Source: Pseudomonas sp. p1(2021b) (GTDB taxonomy: Bacteria > Pseudomonadota > Gammaproteobacteria > Pseudomonadales > Pseudomonadaceae). From it: a DNA stretch of 64,000 nucleotides. The stretch is taken from contig NZ_CP083747.1 of NCBI RefSeq assembly GCF_020151015.1, positions 124,001 through 188,000 on the forward strand, written 5' to 3'. The translations under genes were made by a program, and so were the position numbers. Numbering within the stretch: position 1 is the stretch's first letter; every line of letters starts with the position of its first letter. The notes under the pieces were generated by a model. It did no database searches. It was not told where the DNA came from and saw only the letters and a program-made list of their open reading frames with translations. Shown one piece after another: positions 7,299-15,510 of this stretch.

Positions 7299-8891
7299 AT
7301 GAGTATTAGAAACGTTTGGAAGAAACTGATTCCGCTAATGGTGTTAGTTTTTTTTGCAACCTTCTCCCATGCGGCTGACTGCCGTAAAACAGGGGAAACA
7401 TGCGTAGAGGGCGCCGAAACCCGAAATATTGCGGGCAACTTAATCTACAAGGCTTGTTGGCGATATAGATCTACATACGAATGCGTGAAGCCTGACTCTG
7501 TTGATTATTGTGCCGCCATTTCGAAGGTCGCTGGCTGTTATCAAACCTCAACATCCTGCATTTCCACCGCTTGGAACGGCACGTGCCTGGTCGAGCAGCG
7601 AACTTATCGTTGCGACAATCCGGCCACACCAAAGCCGTCCGACACCATACAGTTGGACGACACCCATACGATTATCCGCGACGAGCTCGACACCAGCCAG
7701 TGCGACCCACTCGCTACAAACCCGCTGTGCTATATCGCGTCGCACACGTGCGTTGAGGGACCGGAAACCCGGGTCATCAACGGGTTGCCGGTCTATAAGG
7801 CATGCTGGAAATACAAGGACGACTATTCCTGCATCAACCCTGACAAAAAGAACGACTGCCAGCAATACGAGGACAAGGGCTGTAAGAAAATCGTCCAGAC
7901 GTGCATCGAGAGTACCGATCCGATCGGCTGCGTTATGTCCCAGATCACCTATAGTTGTATTACCAAAAAGGGTGAGACGACCACCACCGAGGATTGCAGC
8001 ACGAAAGTCTCCTGCTACGAGGGTGTCTGCTGGGACACCAGCTATCCATCTGATAGCGATTTCGCCAAAGCTGTTGCAGCTAAAGAGGCAGCTCGTGAAG
8101 CCGGTGTGTATGGTTCGGACGGCGAACTGTTTGGCGGTGAAGATGAATCCTGCCGAAAAGGGTACGGTGGTATTAAAAACTGCTGCGGTAAAAGTAGCGG
8201 AGCTGAAACCAACTTCTCCATTATGGGCCAGGCAGTCTCTACTGTCGGAGGAGGCCTAGCTAGCTATGGCTCGAAATACATGTATGACTTTGCGTACAAC
8301 AACGTCGAGTGGGTAAAACAAGGTGCTTCTGCTTTGGGGGCGGCGGCGCCATCTGCGCCAACACTTAGCTTCAGTGTCTACGGCTTGAGCTATGCCGTCG
8401 GTGGAACCATCCCTGCCACAGGTATGCTTGGTGGCCCTGTTTATGGCCTTGGCGGCGGCTTTTACTTCGACCCGTACAGCTTTGCGATTGCTGTCGCAAT
8501 TCAAGTAGTAATGGAGCTCAAGTCCTGCGAGCCAGAGGAGCAGCAACTTGGGATGCATCGTGGCGCAAACCTGTGTCACCTGGTCGGTAGCTACTGCTCT
8601 AAAAAAGTCTTTGGTGCATGCCTCGAAACCACTGAGGCGTACTGCTGCTACAACTCTGTGCTTGCAAAAATCATCAACGAACAGGGCAAGCCACAGATAG
8701 GGAAGGGCTGGGGAACACCCGAAAGCCCTAGTTGTGGCGGATTTACAGTGGAGGAGTTCCAGCAAATTGACTTCTCAGCACTCGACCTCTCCGAGTTCGT
8801 AGATGATGTCATGAATGCAACCGTTCTTCCTGAGGTCAAAAACATTCAGGATGACATCTCACAAAAAGCCAGCGACAACACATACAACTAA
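7299..8891 (+). CDS. traN: TraN C-terminal-type conjugal transfer protein
   Basis: A 530-residue exported cysteine-rich protein (signal peptide ending SHA|AD). It carries two cysteine-rich repeats of the form C-V-E-G-x-E-T-R...ACW-Y. The distal block SYCS...YCCYNSVLAKIINEQG, then GKGWGTPESPSCGGF and a DFSALDLSEF tail, is characteristic of the C-terminal domain of F/SXT-type TraN. TraN stabilises mating pairs in the outer membrane. A central hydrophobic, glycine-rich stretch (about 300-395) lies between the two cysteine regions. It is the last gene before a strong terminator. The symbol applies to the family; the N-terminal part is a separate gene here. Confidence 0.8.
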   Translation: MSIRNVWKKLIPLMVLVFFATFSHAADCRKTGETCVEGAETRNIAGNLIYKACWRYRSTYECVKPDSVDYCAAISKVAGCYQTSTSCISTAWNGTCLVEQRTYRCDNPATPKPSDTIQLDDTHTIIRDELDTSQCDPLATNPLCYIASHTCVEGPETRVINGLPVYKACWKYKDDYSCINPDKKNDCQQYEDKGCKKIVQTCIESTDPIGCVMSQITYSCITKKGETTTTEDCSTKVSCYEGVCWDTSYPSDSDFAKAVAAKEAAREAGVYGSDGELFGGEDESCRKGYGGIKNCCGKSSGAETNFSIMGQAVSTVGGGLASYGSKYMYDFAYNNVEWVKQGASALGAAAPSAPTLSFSVYGLSYAVGGTIPATGMLGGPVYGLGGGFYFDPYSFAIAVAIQVVMELKSCEPEEQQLGMHRGANLCHLVGSYCSKKVFGACLETTEAYCCYNSVLAKIINEQGKPQIGKGWGTPESPSCGGFTVEEFQQIDFSALDLSEFVDDVMNATVLPEVKNIQDDISQKASDNTYN

Positions 8892-8907
8892 AACGGAAAC
8901 CCTCTAG

Positions 8908-8936
8908 AGCCCCGCAAATTAGCGGGGCTTTTTTTT
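8908..8936 (+). terminator. Strong rho-independent terminator after traN
   Basis: AGCCCCGC and GCGGGGCT form an 8-bp GC-rich stem with loop AAATTA, followed by a run of eight T. The 260-bp interval that follows, up to 9197, holds no gene that I can support. Confidence 0.9.
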
Positions 8937-9197
8937 GGCTGGGTGTGTCCGGGCAACCGATTAATACACGGCCTTGTGAAGGAAAAGAGAATGGGGCTTA
9001 AGAGATGATTTACACGGACCTATAACTGCCAATCAGTTTTTTTCGCCGCCGTTTACAAACCCGTGTGGCACATCCCGTGAGTGTAAAGCTAACCCAAGAC
9101 CCATTCAGGATTGGATCACACCGTCTCGGCCGTCGCCGTCCTGTGCTCTTTCTAATTCGCACTATTAAAGCGAACAACTGACTTAAGGATAAAAATT

Positions 9198-9662
9198 ATG
9201 AATAAAATTATCGCATCTCTGCTGATCGTCACTACTGCTGCAATGTCTGGTTGCGCCTCGAACATGACGAACCGGGATTACTCCCAAGCAACTGCCATGC
9301 AGAAGATGAAGGTTGAACTCGGTGTCGTCGACTCTGTTCGTGATGTCAAAATCAATGGGAAGCCCTCGCCAATCGGCGGCATGGCTGGTGGTGCCTTGGG
9401 CGCTATCGCCGGCAGCAATGGCGGTGGTGGTCTGGGACAACTGGCCGTGATGGTCGTCGCAGGTGCAGTTGGCGCCGCCATTGGTGCTGCGGTCGACAAA
9501 AAAGCCCACGATGCTGATGGGGTCGAGATCACCGTTAAAATGACCAGTGACGGTAGCTTGCAGGCGGTCACCCAGGCAAAAGATCCAGCTGAAACCTTCG
9601 CCCCTGGTGATTCGGTTCGCTTGATCACAGGCCAAACCGGCGACTCTCGGGTCAGCCACTAA
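9198..9662 (+). CDS. Glycine-zipper outer-membrane lipoprotein (SlyB/Pcp-like)
   Basis: A 154-residue protein with a lipoprotein signal and lipobox AAMSGC (lipidated Cys near residue 19). A glycine-rich zipper follows (GGMAGGALGAIAGSNGGGG, then AGAVGAAIGAAVD), as in SlyB/Pcp-type lipoproteins that sit at the inner face of the outer membrane. The mature start and zipper spacing match that family. It stands alone between two terminators and so is monocistronic. Its specific role on the plasmid is unknown. Confidence 0.8.
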   Translation: MNKIIASLLIVTTAAMSGCASNMTNRDYSQATAMQKMKVELGVVDSVRDVKINGKPSPIGGMAGGALGAIAGSNGGGGLGQLAVMVVAGAVGAAIGAAVDKKAHDADGVEITVKMTSDGSLQAVTQAKDPAETFAPGDSVRLITGQTGDSRVSH

Positions 9663-9672
9663 TGTTCCACCC

Positions 9673-9707
9673 AGCCCTAGACGACATCATTCGTCTAGGG
9701 CTTTTTT
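9673..9707 (+). terminator. Rho-independent terminator after lipoprotein gene
   Basis: AGCCCTAGACGA pairs with TCGTCTAGGGCT (12-bp stem), followed by six T. Confidence 0.9.
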
Positions 9708-9754
9708 GTGCCGGCACCGGAACCAAGCGAGTGCTATTTGATTCTCTTGAGTTA

Positions 9755-9770
9755 TAGTTACGCGTGACTA
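9755..9770. promoter_or_regulatory. Near-perfect 16-bp palindrome upstream of the helicase gene
   Basis: TAGTTACGCGTGACTA is symmetric except for one base pair of the two half-sites. It lies 34 bp before the helicase start, in an AT-rich promoter-like stretch, and is a candidate operator for the 9.8-16.6 kb gene series. Confidence 0.4.
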
Positions 9771-9803
9771 TTCATATTCGATCATCAACCGCGAAATCAG
9801 ATT

Positions 9804-11735
9804 ATGCATGACATAGGCCGCCTCACACGCCTGGGGTTCACATCGCTGCCCGAGTGCCTTCTGACGGTACCGAAGGAATACAGGGATTTTCACGACCCCA
9901 TTGTGGTGCTTCCCTTGCCTGACACTGGCGAAGCCTCGTACATGGCGCTCACCCTAATCGAGCGATCGATCTACGATCGCACCGGTGCGCCCTTGCAAGA
10001 GGCCAAAGGGGCGTTCCGCGGATTCGTCAAAGTGGTCGACGGGCGAGGTCAGCGTCTGCACATCAGCTTGATTGGTAAGCCTTCGATCGAACCCTGGATG
10101 GCGTACGACTTTGGCGCGACGGTGCACACCTACGGCGAGGTGGTCACCTATGAGGGCCGTCCCTCCATGTCCAACCCAATGGTCATACCCCCTGCGATGA
10201 TTGGACGGGTGATGCCCGTCTATCAGGGAAAGCAGAATCAGGTGAGTGCTGAAGTTCTTGGTGAGGCCATCACCGCAGCGATGGCACACATCAACGAGGC
10301 AGCCTGCCTGCTCCTAGAACAGGCCCTGATGCACGAAGATGACTTCCGGAAGCTGACAGGCCTTGTCGACCCTGCTGACTTGCTGCGTAACCTGCACACG
10401 CCTTTGTCAGTGCGTGAGGGAGACGAGGCGGTGAGGATTGCCAAGGCCGTATGCATACAGGCGCTTGTTAATCGCGTTGAGGCTCATCGCAACCGACCAG
10501 CAGTGAAAGGAGCCCTCCTCCGAATCGACCGAGTCCAGGTTGCTGATTTAATCAGGCGTGCTCCTTTCTCGCCGTCTGCCGACCAGCTTCAAGCCATCGA
10601 CGAGATCGTGTCAGACCTCAGGTCGCCCTATCCGATGCAGCGTGTCCTGTCGGGTGATGTCAGTACGGGCAAGTCATTCACGTTCATGGTTCCAGCTGCG
10701 GCAAGCTACCTCGCGGGGGCAAAGGTTGCCATCATCGCGCCCGGGCAAATCTTGGCGCAGCAACTGGCGGCCGAGTTGAGCAGCCTCTTCTACGAAATCC
10801 CCGTTGTCACTGTTGTCGGTCCGGTGGGCAAGACCAATATTGACCTGTCTGCGGGAATCGTTGTCGGCACCACTGCTGTGCTTTCTGCCGCCAAAAAAGC
10901 GGGGATAGTCTTCGACCTGGTCATCGCTGACGAGCAGCAACGATTCTCTGTGGCGCAACGGCAGAAGCTCATCGCGCCCCATACCAACTTCCTTGAATCA
11001 ACGGCAACCGCGATTCCCAGAACGGTTGCACTGGTCAAGCTCGGAGGCCTGCCAATCTCAATTCTGAGGACCACGCCGGTACCGCGGGAGATCGTAACAA
11101 GGATCATCACGCACAACGCTAGGCAGAAGTTGCATGATCTCGTTATGCAGATCATCAAGCAGGGCGGACAAGCAGCGTTCGTCTATCCCGTCGTCAATGG
11201 TGAGGCTGAAACTCGCAATGCCGTGGAAGCCGCCTACGAGCGATTCAGGAGGAGCTTGGGAGACGACGTAGGCCGGGTCCATGGGGGAATGACGGATGAC
11301 GAAAAGACTGACGTCATAAACAAGATGAAGGCCGGGCAACTGAAACTTTTGGTCGCCTCCACTGTGATCGAGGTAGGCGTTACCTTCCCCGGTCTGACTT
11401 TGCTAGTTGCAGTGAGCCCCGAGCACTTTGGTGTGGCTCAGTTGCACCAGCTCCGTGGTCGGGTAGCTCGTAAGGGGGGGCGTGGGTTTTTCATCATGTA
11501 TCTGCCGAGCCCCATCAAACAGTCAGCGTCATCGCGCTTGCGACTTTTGACAGCCTGCAATGATGGGTTCGTGCTCGCCGAGAAAGATGCGGAGAGTCGC
11601 GGCTATGGTGATCTGAGCCTAGAGGGTGAAAAGCAATCTGGTGCCAATCGACCGTTGTTCTTCGGTTTACGGCTAAGTCATGGTGAAATCATGGCTGGCG
11701 CAGTCAAAGCGGGCCTCATACCGGCTCAGGAATAG
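9804..11735 (+). CDS. RecG-like superfamily 2 helicase with altered motifs
   Basis: A 643-residue protein resembling RecG: an OB/wedge-like N-terminal region (FVKVVDGRGQ near 74-83) and two helicase lobes. Motif I reads GDVSTGKS (284-291), against GDVGSGKT in RecG. Motif II is DEQQRFSV (376-383) instead of DEQHRFGV. Motif III is STATAIPRT. Motif VI is QLRGRVARKG instead of QLRGRVGR. RecG remodels stalled forks and R-loops. A chromosomal RecG is about 690 residues, so this is a shorter plasmid relative. Altered motifs suggest changed activity or substrate, not loss, since the ATP-binding Lys-Ser and DE are kept. Confidence 0.8.
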   Translation: MHDIGRLTRLGFTSLPECLLTVPKEYRDFHDPIVVLPLPDTGEASYMALTLIERSIYDRTGAPLQEAKGAFRGFVKVVDGRGQRLHISLIGKPSIEPWMAYDFGATVHTYGEVVTYEGRPSMSNPMVIPPAMIGRVMPVYQGKQNQVSAEVLGEAITAAMAHINEAACLLLEQALMHEDDFRKLTGLVDPADLLRNLHTPLSVREGDEAVRIAKAVCIQALVNRVEAHRNRPAVKGALLRIDRVQVADLIRRAPFSPSADQLQAIDEIVSDLRSPYPMQRVLSGDVSTGKSFTFMVPAAASYLAGAKVAIIAPGQILAQQLAAELSSLFYEIPVVTVVGPVGKTNIDLSAGIVVGTTAVLSAAKKAGIVFDLVIADEQQRFSVAQRQKLIAPHTNFLESTATAIPRTVALVKLGGLPISILRTTPVPREIVTRIITHNARQKLHDLVMQIIKQGGQAAFVYPVVNGEAETRNAVEAAYERFRRSLGDDVGRVHGGMTDDEKTDVINKMKAGQLKLLVASTVIEVGVTFPGLTLLVAVSPEHFGVAQLHQLRGRVARKGGRGFFIMYLPSPIKQSASSRLRLLTACNDGFVLAEKDAESRGYGDLSLEGEKQSGANRPLFFGLRLSHGEIMAGAVKAGLIPAQE

Positions 11736-11749
11736 GACAGGGGGACAAA

Positions 11750-12391
11750 TTGGCCGCGAAATCAACACCGCTCGCTGTCAAGGTAGCGATTTACCAGCGA
11801 CTACTCTCCGGGGACATAGCCCGCGACGTCGGCCGCATGTATGTCATCAGTATGCCAACCGTTTTGAAGTACGCTAATGATGCGGTTGCGGAGCTGCGCC
11901 TGCTTGAAGCGGTCGAGAGCTCTCCCATCCTGGTGGGCTTCTTAAGCCGCACCGTTAAAATCCAGTGCTACCAGTATGTGGATGACGAGGTAGTACGAGA
12001 CCTGATGGCCCCGATCCTGGAGCCCTACCTGGGCCAGGCTGAGAAAATCAACTTCGCAAGCCGGGAGAGCGCTGATCAGCCATTGTCGACCCGCGTAAGC
12101 CGTACAACTGAAGAAGATTTTCAAGCGATCGTAGCTGAGATGTCGCAGTCATCCCACCCAGGCCTTACATCGTCGGCACTCCTACGTGACATTGTTGAGG
12201 ACTACATTGCCCGGTACAAAGCCAACGGCCGGCCCCTACCACCCACCTTGGTCCACCAATCACAGACGCCGGCGCCAGTTGAGCCTGCAGCCCCAGCCCT
12301 CGATGGCAAAGCTCTCATGAAGGACCTGCAGTGCGCTCTTCGTGAGCAATTGCAAAAGCATGGTATCGAACTGCCACAGGGTGACGATTGA
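11750..12391 (+). CDS. Putative HTH DNA-binding protein, unknown family
   Basis: A 213-residue protein with a TTG start preceded by AGGGGGA, 14 bp after the helicase stop, so in the same operon. Residues about 8-45 (AIYQRLLSGDIARDVGRMY, then SMPTVLKYAND) look like a helix-turn-helix of the type that reads short repeats. The middle is acidic and helical, and the C terminus has a Pro/Ala/Gln linker before a last helix. No family is recognised. It may be a partner or regulator for the downstream AAA/VWA genes. Confidence 0.5.
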   Translation: MAAKSTPLAVKVAIYQRLLSGDIARDVGRMYVISMPTVLKYANDAVAELRLLEAVESSPILVGFLSRTVKIQCYQYVDDEVVRDLMAPILEPYLGQAEKINFASRESADQPLSTRVSRTTEEDFQAIVAEMSQSSHPGLTSSALLRDIVEDYIARYKANGRPLPPTLVHQSQTPAPVEPAAPALDGKALMKDLQCALREQLQKHGIELPQGDD

Positions 12392-12400
12392 TTTTCTAAT

Positions 12401-12471
12401 CACGTGTCAAGCATTCCCCTTCGTAAGGCAAAGGCATCGCCGATGCCGTCACTCAATAGAAGGGGATATCC
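12401..12471 (+). promoter_or_regulatory. Structured 5' leader 1 (shared motif, sequesters ribosome site)
   Basis: The first of three homologous leaders, 71 nt before the VWA-protein ATG. It contains GTGTCAAGCATTCCCCTT, a CCTTCGTAAGG mini-hairpin and a GGCATCGCCGATGCC hairpin. The segment TCCCCTT (about 12415-12421) is complementary to the ribosome site AAGGGGA (about 12459-12466), so the leader can fold the ribosome site away. Compare the leaders at 14261 and 15441. Confidence 0.6.
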
Positions 12472-14205
12472 ATGGGTCTCGCTCAAGCGCAGCTTCCTGC
12501 AACGTCCAAAGTCTCGATGCGTCACATTTACCTCTATACCCATCTGCTGATCGCGGAAGCGAACAAGCTGGGGCGACGGGTGCGTGTCATCTGGGCCAAC
12601 ATTAAAACTGCTTCGATTGGCCCGGATCAAAAGGTTGCTGGTGGGTTACTTCTGACCTTGCCTCTGACCGCTGCCATGGGTACTGATGAAGATCTCGAAT
12701 TGATCCAAGGTCTACTCGACCATGAAATTCTCTGCCACGGCCTGCACACGGACTTTTCTGTTTTGATGAAGCCAGATATCTCCGGAACACTGCTGAACGT
12801 TCTAGAGGATCCCCGCGGCGAGCTATTGGCAAAGCCCCGCTTTCGTGGTGCCAACGCGAATATTCACAACACCTTAAAGATCCTGGTGAAAAGAGGAGTT
12901 TTTCACGGTCCAGTCGCTGGCCAAGAAACACCTCAGTCAATTCTCGTTGCCTGGTTGGTCACTGAGCTTCGTAGTGAGCTCCTTGAACAAACCTGTCTGA
13001 AGGACTTCGCTATCGCGTATCGCGCACTGGCTATTGCAACGTTCGGTGCACCTTTGGTTGAGCAAGTGAAGGCGATTGCTGTAAAGGGCTGCAATGCATC
13101 AGACACTCAGGGTGCGAACCTTGCAGCGAATGAGATTGTGGATCTACTCCAACTGACTAAGGACCAACAGAAGAGCCCCCCGCAACAAGGATCTGGTAGC
13201 CACAACCCGCAAGGTGAACCTGGTTCTCCGGGGCAACCAGGTAGTAATGGCCAACCCAGTACTCCCGGTAACATCTCCGACGCCATAAACCAAGTGCTGA
13301 ACGCGAGCCAGATTGATTGTGGAAGCTATGCAAAAGGGTTAGAAGATGTCATCTGTTCCAGCCTGCCTGGCGTGAGTCAGAATCGGTTGGGAGGCTATCA
13401 GCCAGACGCCTCAAACGAGATGAAGGAATTGAGTCTTTCAAAGTCTGGTGGCTCATTTGAAAATCGTAGCCTTCTTCGGGCTGGCGCTCAGAAGACAGCT
13501 GCAATACTCTCAGCGACTTTCGAGGAACTCATAGAAACAATCACCCAAAATGAAGTATGGGCTGCAAGTGAAGGAAGGCTCAACACTCGAAAACTTTGGC
13601 GATACGCAGTGGGAGACGACCTAATCTGCACCAGAAGAAAGCAAGCGGAGGAGATTGACACCTGTTTCTACCTTTTGGGTGACGAAAGCTCTTCCATGGA
13701 CAATAAATTTGGACCAATTCCAAAGAAGGATGAGAGTGACGATCGGATCTCAGCACAGGAAGCTTGCAACCGGGTTTCGGTGGCAGTAGGTGAAGTTTTG
13801 AATAACTCGGCCATTCCATTTGGAATTGCTACCTACAACACAGTAGTTCGTGAATGGCATGGGTTTGAAGAGAGCTGGGCCGGTACATTGCAACGGTACA
13901 GCCCTGAGCCCAAAAATGGTACGAAAACTCACCTTGCTGTGGTCTGGGCGCTCAAGAAACTCATCGATCGACCGGAGGCCCGCAGAATTCTGATTGTGGT
14001 TACTGACGGGGATCCTGGGAATAGCGATGTGCTGCGTTCAGCCGTTGATGAAGCAATGCTGATGGGCATCGAAGTACGCTTCGTCCTGATCGGTGATGGG
14101 TACCATAAACGCTACGCTGACCTGGGTTTGGCCTGTGGAGTGGCACAATCCGACAAAGACCTCGCGACAGCCGTTTTTGCAGCGTTGAAGCAGGGTATCG
14201 TATAG
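12472..14205 (+). CDS. CobT-like VWA-domain protein (partner of MoxR/CobS-type ATPase)
   Basis: A 577-residue protein. The N-terminal half contains DHEILCHGLHTDF (His84-Glu85), like the metal-type motif of CobT-related proteins. A low-complexity collagen-like Gly-Pro-Gln linker follows (about 235-265). The C-terminal von Willebrand A domain has an intact MIDAS DESSS (from Asp404), a conserved Thr in KNGTKTHL and VTDGDPG. CobT-type proteins work with AAA ATPases of the CobS/MoxR class to insert metals or remodel complexes. The CobS-like gene follows directly, but no cobalamin genes are near, so cobalt insertion is unlikely to be the role. Confidence 0.75.
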   Translation: MGLAQAQLPATSKVSMRHIYLYTHLLIAEANKLGRRVRVIWANIKTASIGPDQKVAGGLLLTLPLTAAMGTDEDLELIQGLLDHEILCHGLHTDFSVLMKPDISGTLLNVLEDPRGELLAKPRFRGANANIHNTLKILVKRGVFHGPVAGQETPQSILVAWLVTELRSELLEQTCLKDFAIAYRALAIATFGAPLVEQVKAIAVKGCNASDTQGANLAANEIVDLLQLTKDQQKSPPQQGSGSHNPQGEPGSPGQPGSNGQPSTPGNISDAINQVLNASQIDCGSYAKGLEDVICSSLPGVSQNRLGGYQPDASNEMKELSLSKSGGSFENRSLLRAGAQKTAAILSATFEELIETITQNEVWAASEGRLNTRKLWRYAVGDDLICTRRKQAEEIDTCFYLLGDESSSMDNKFGPIPKKDESDDRISAQEACNRVSVAVGEVLNNSAIPFGIATYNTVVREWHGFEESWAGTLQRYSPEPKNGTKTHLAVVWALKKLIDRPEARRILIVVTDGDPGNSDVLRSAVDEAMLMGIEVRFVLIGDGYHKRYADLGLACGVAQSDKDLATAVFAALKQGIV

Positions 14206-14224
14206 AGCCAAAACGAAAGACCAG

Positions 14225-14250
14225 CCGGACTCCTTGGAGTCCGGTTTTTT
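14225..14250 (+). terminator. Rho-independent terminator after VWA gene
   Basis: CCGGACTCC-TT-GGAGTCCGG followed by six T. It ends only about 10 nt before leader 2, leaving little room for a promoter between them. Confidence 0.9.
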
Positions 14251-14260
14251 ATGTTTCTAC

Positions 14261-14330
14261 TCGCGTGTTAGGCATCCCCTTGTACCAGGCCTTCGCAAGA
14301 GGCCATCCATTGCCTACTGGGGATTTGACC
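14261..14330 (+). promoter_or_regulatory. Structured 5' leader 2
   Basis: 70 nt before the AAA ATPase ATG. It contains GTGTTAGGCATCCCCTT, the hairpin GGCC-TTCGCAAGA-GGCC (14288-14304) and a ribosome site GGGGAT (about 14318-14323) complementary to ATCCCC (about 14274-14279). It has the same layout as leaders 1 and 3, with compensating base changes. Confidence 0.6.
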
Positions 14331-15395
14331 ATGACTGCTTTCCAACACATCAACGACCCGCAACTCGACGCTGGAATCGACACCCTCAATCCAATTGAAG
14401 TCCGTTTAGCACCAGAGGTTTTCGGTACAACAGCACCATTTTTCAATGGAATGCAGACCAAGATCTTTGCTGAAACACGCTTCACACCAAAAATCGTACC
14501 TTACAGCTTCGACGATGAATTGCTTACGCGCCTGATCCTTTGGGCAGCTTCAGCAGGACTTCCACAGGACTTTTTCAAGGCATCCATCAAGAAAGCGACC
14601 TACATCTACGGGCCAACCGGCGCCGGCAAAACCACGTTAGTCGAGGCCTTTGCGTCCCGTACGGGCAGGTCGGTTTTCACCGTTCAATGTTCCGAGGAAA
14701 CCACTCTTTCTGACCTCTTCGGCAGTTGGAAATTGTGCGGCCCCGAAGGCATGAAGTGGATCTATGGGAAGGTGTGCCAATGGGCTAAAACCCCCAACTC
14801 CATCCTGCTCTTGGATGAGTTCGATCAGTTACCACCACAGATCCAGATGGGTCTCAACGGTATTCTGGATGGCAAGCCGATCTTTCTTGATCAGACCAAC
14901 GAAGTGATCCCGATTGCTCCTGGATGCTTGATCGCTGCTACTGGCAACACAAACGGCCAAGGGTCTGCTGGCGGCAAAGGCGGTAGCGCTACTGGCTACA
15001 GGGGTACCAAGAAAATGAACATCGCGACGATGGACCGCTTCAATTCGATGTTCTGCACCTACATGGAGGAGGGTCGTGAAGCCAACCTCATTGTAGACCA
15101 GACGAATACTGATCCACTGGTTGCAAAATCCATGGCAACCCTGGCAGCCAAAGTTCGGGCGAACTTCATCGCTCTCAACGAGGATGCTGGGGCAGGGGGG
15201 ATGGCCTTCAACTTCACCATTACAACCCGTAATGTGCTGAACTGGGCGATGAACTACAAGCTCCTCATGCAGATGGGCAAAACGACTGAAGAAAGCCAGA
15301 AGCTTGCTCTGCAAGTGACAGTTCTGGACTTCGCACCGCACGATGAGGCTGCTGCGATCCTGAGCACCTGGTCGACGATCGTCGGAAAAGTCTAA
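14331..15395 (+). CDS. CobS/MoxR-like AAA+ ATPase
   Basis: A 354-residue AAA+ protein with Walker A GPTGAGKTT (94-102), Walker B SILLLDEFDQ (near 157-166), a sensor-1 segment LIAATGNTNGQG and an Arg-containing stretch ATMDRFNSMF. This matches CobS/MoxR ATPases, which pair with VWA proteins such as the upstream CobT-like gene. I chose ATG 14331 over the GTG at 14265 because the upstream codons belong to the conserved leader and the ribosome site GGGGAT lies at the right distance. Flanked by terminators on both sides. Confidence 0.8.
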   Translation: MTAFQHINDPQLDAGIDTLNPIEVRLAPEVFGTTAPFFNGMQTKIFAETRFTPKIVPYSFDDELLTRLILWAASAGLPQDFFKASIKKATYIYGPTGAGKTTLVEAFASRTGRSVFTVQCSEETTLSDLFGSWKLCGPEGMKWIYGKVCQWAKTPNSILLLDEFDQLPPQIQMGLNGILDGKPIFLDQTNEVIPIAPGCLIAATGNTNGQGSAGGKGGSATGYRGTKKMNIATMDRFNSMFCTYMEEGREANLIVDQTNTDPLVAKSMATLAAKVRANFIALNEDAGAGGMAFNFTITTRNVLNWAMNYKLLMQMGKTTEESQKLALQVTVLDFAPHDEAAAILSTWSTIVGKV

Positions 15396-15407
15396 CGCTT
15401 CACCATA

Positions 15408-15429
15408 CCCCGGCTCGCCGGGGTTTTTT
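15408..15429 (+). terminator. Rho-independent terminator after AAA ATPase gene
   Basis: CCCCGGC-TC-GCCGGGG followed by six T; the end is about 12 nt before leader 3. Confidence 0.9.
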
Positions 15430-15440
15430 CGTTTATGGGT

Positions 15441-15510
15441 GCCTGTGAGGCATCTCCTGTCACTGGGTCTTTCGCAAGGGACCCGCTCTTTCAATTTCAG
15501 GAGAACCACC
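15441..15510 (+). promoter_or_regulatory. Structured 5' leader 3
   Basis: 70 nt before the next ATG. It contains TGTGAGGCATCTCCTGT, the hairpin GGGTC...TTCGCAAGG...GACCC (15465-15484) and the ribosome site CAGGAGA (15498-15504), perfectly complementary over 7 nt to TCTCCTG (15453-15459). The change from CCCC to CTCC in the upstream arm is matched by the change from GGGG to GGAG in the ribosome site. Confidence 0.65.

Noticed and set aside
12401..15460. GGCATCCCCTTGT considered as a sigma-54 promoter
   Set aside because: Spacing between GG and the expected GC is wrong and the GC is not present in any of the three leaders.
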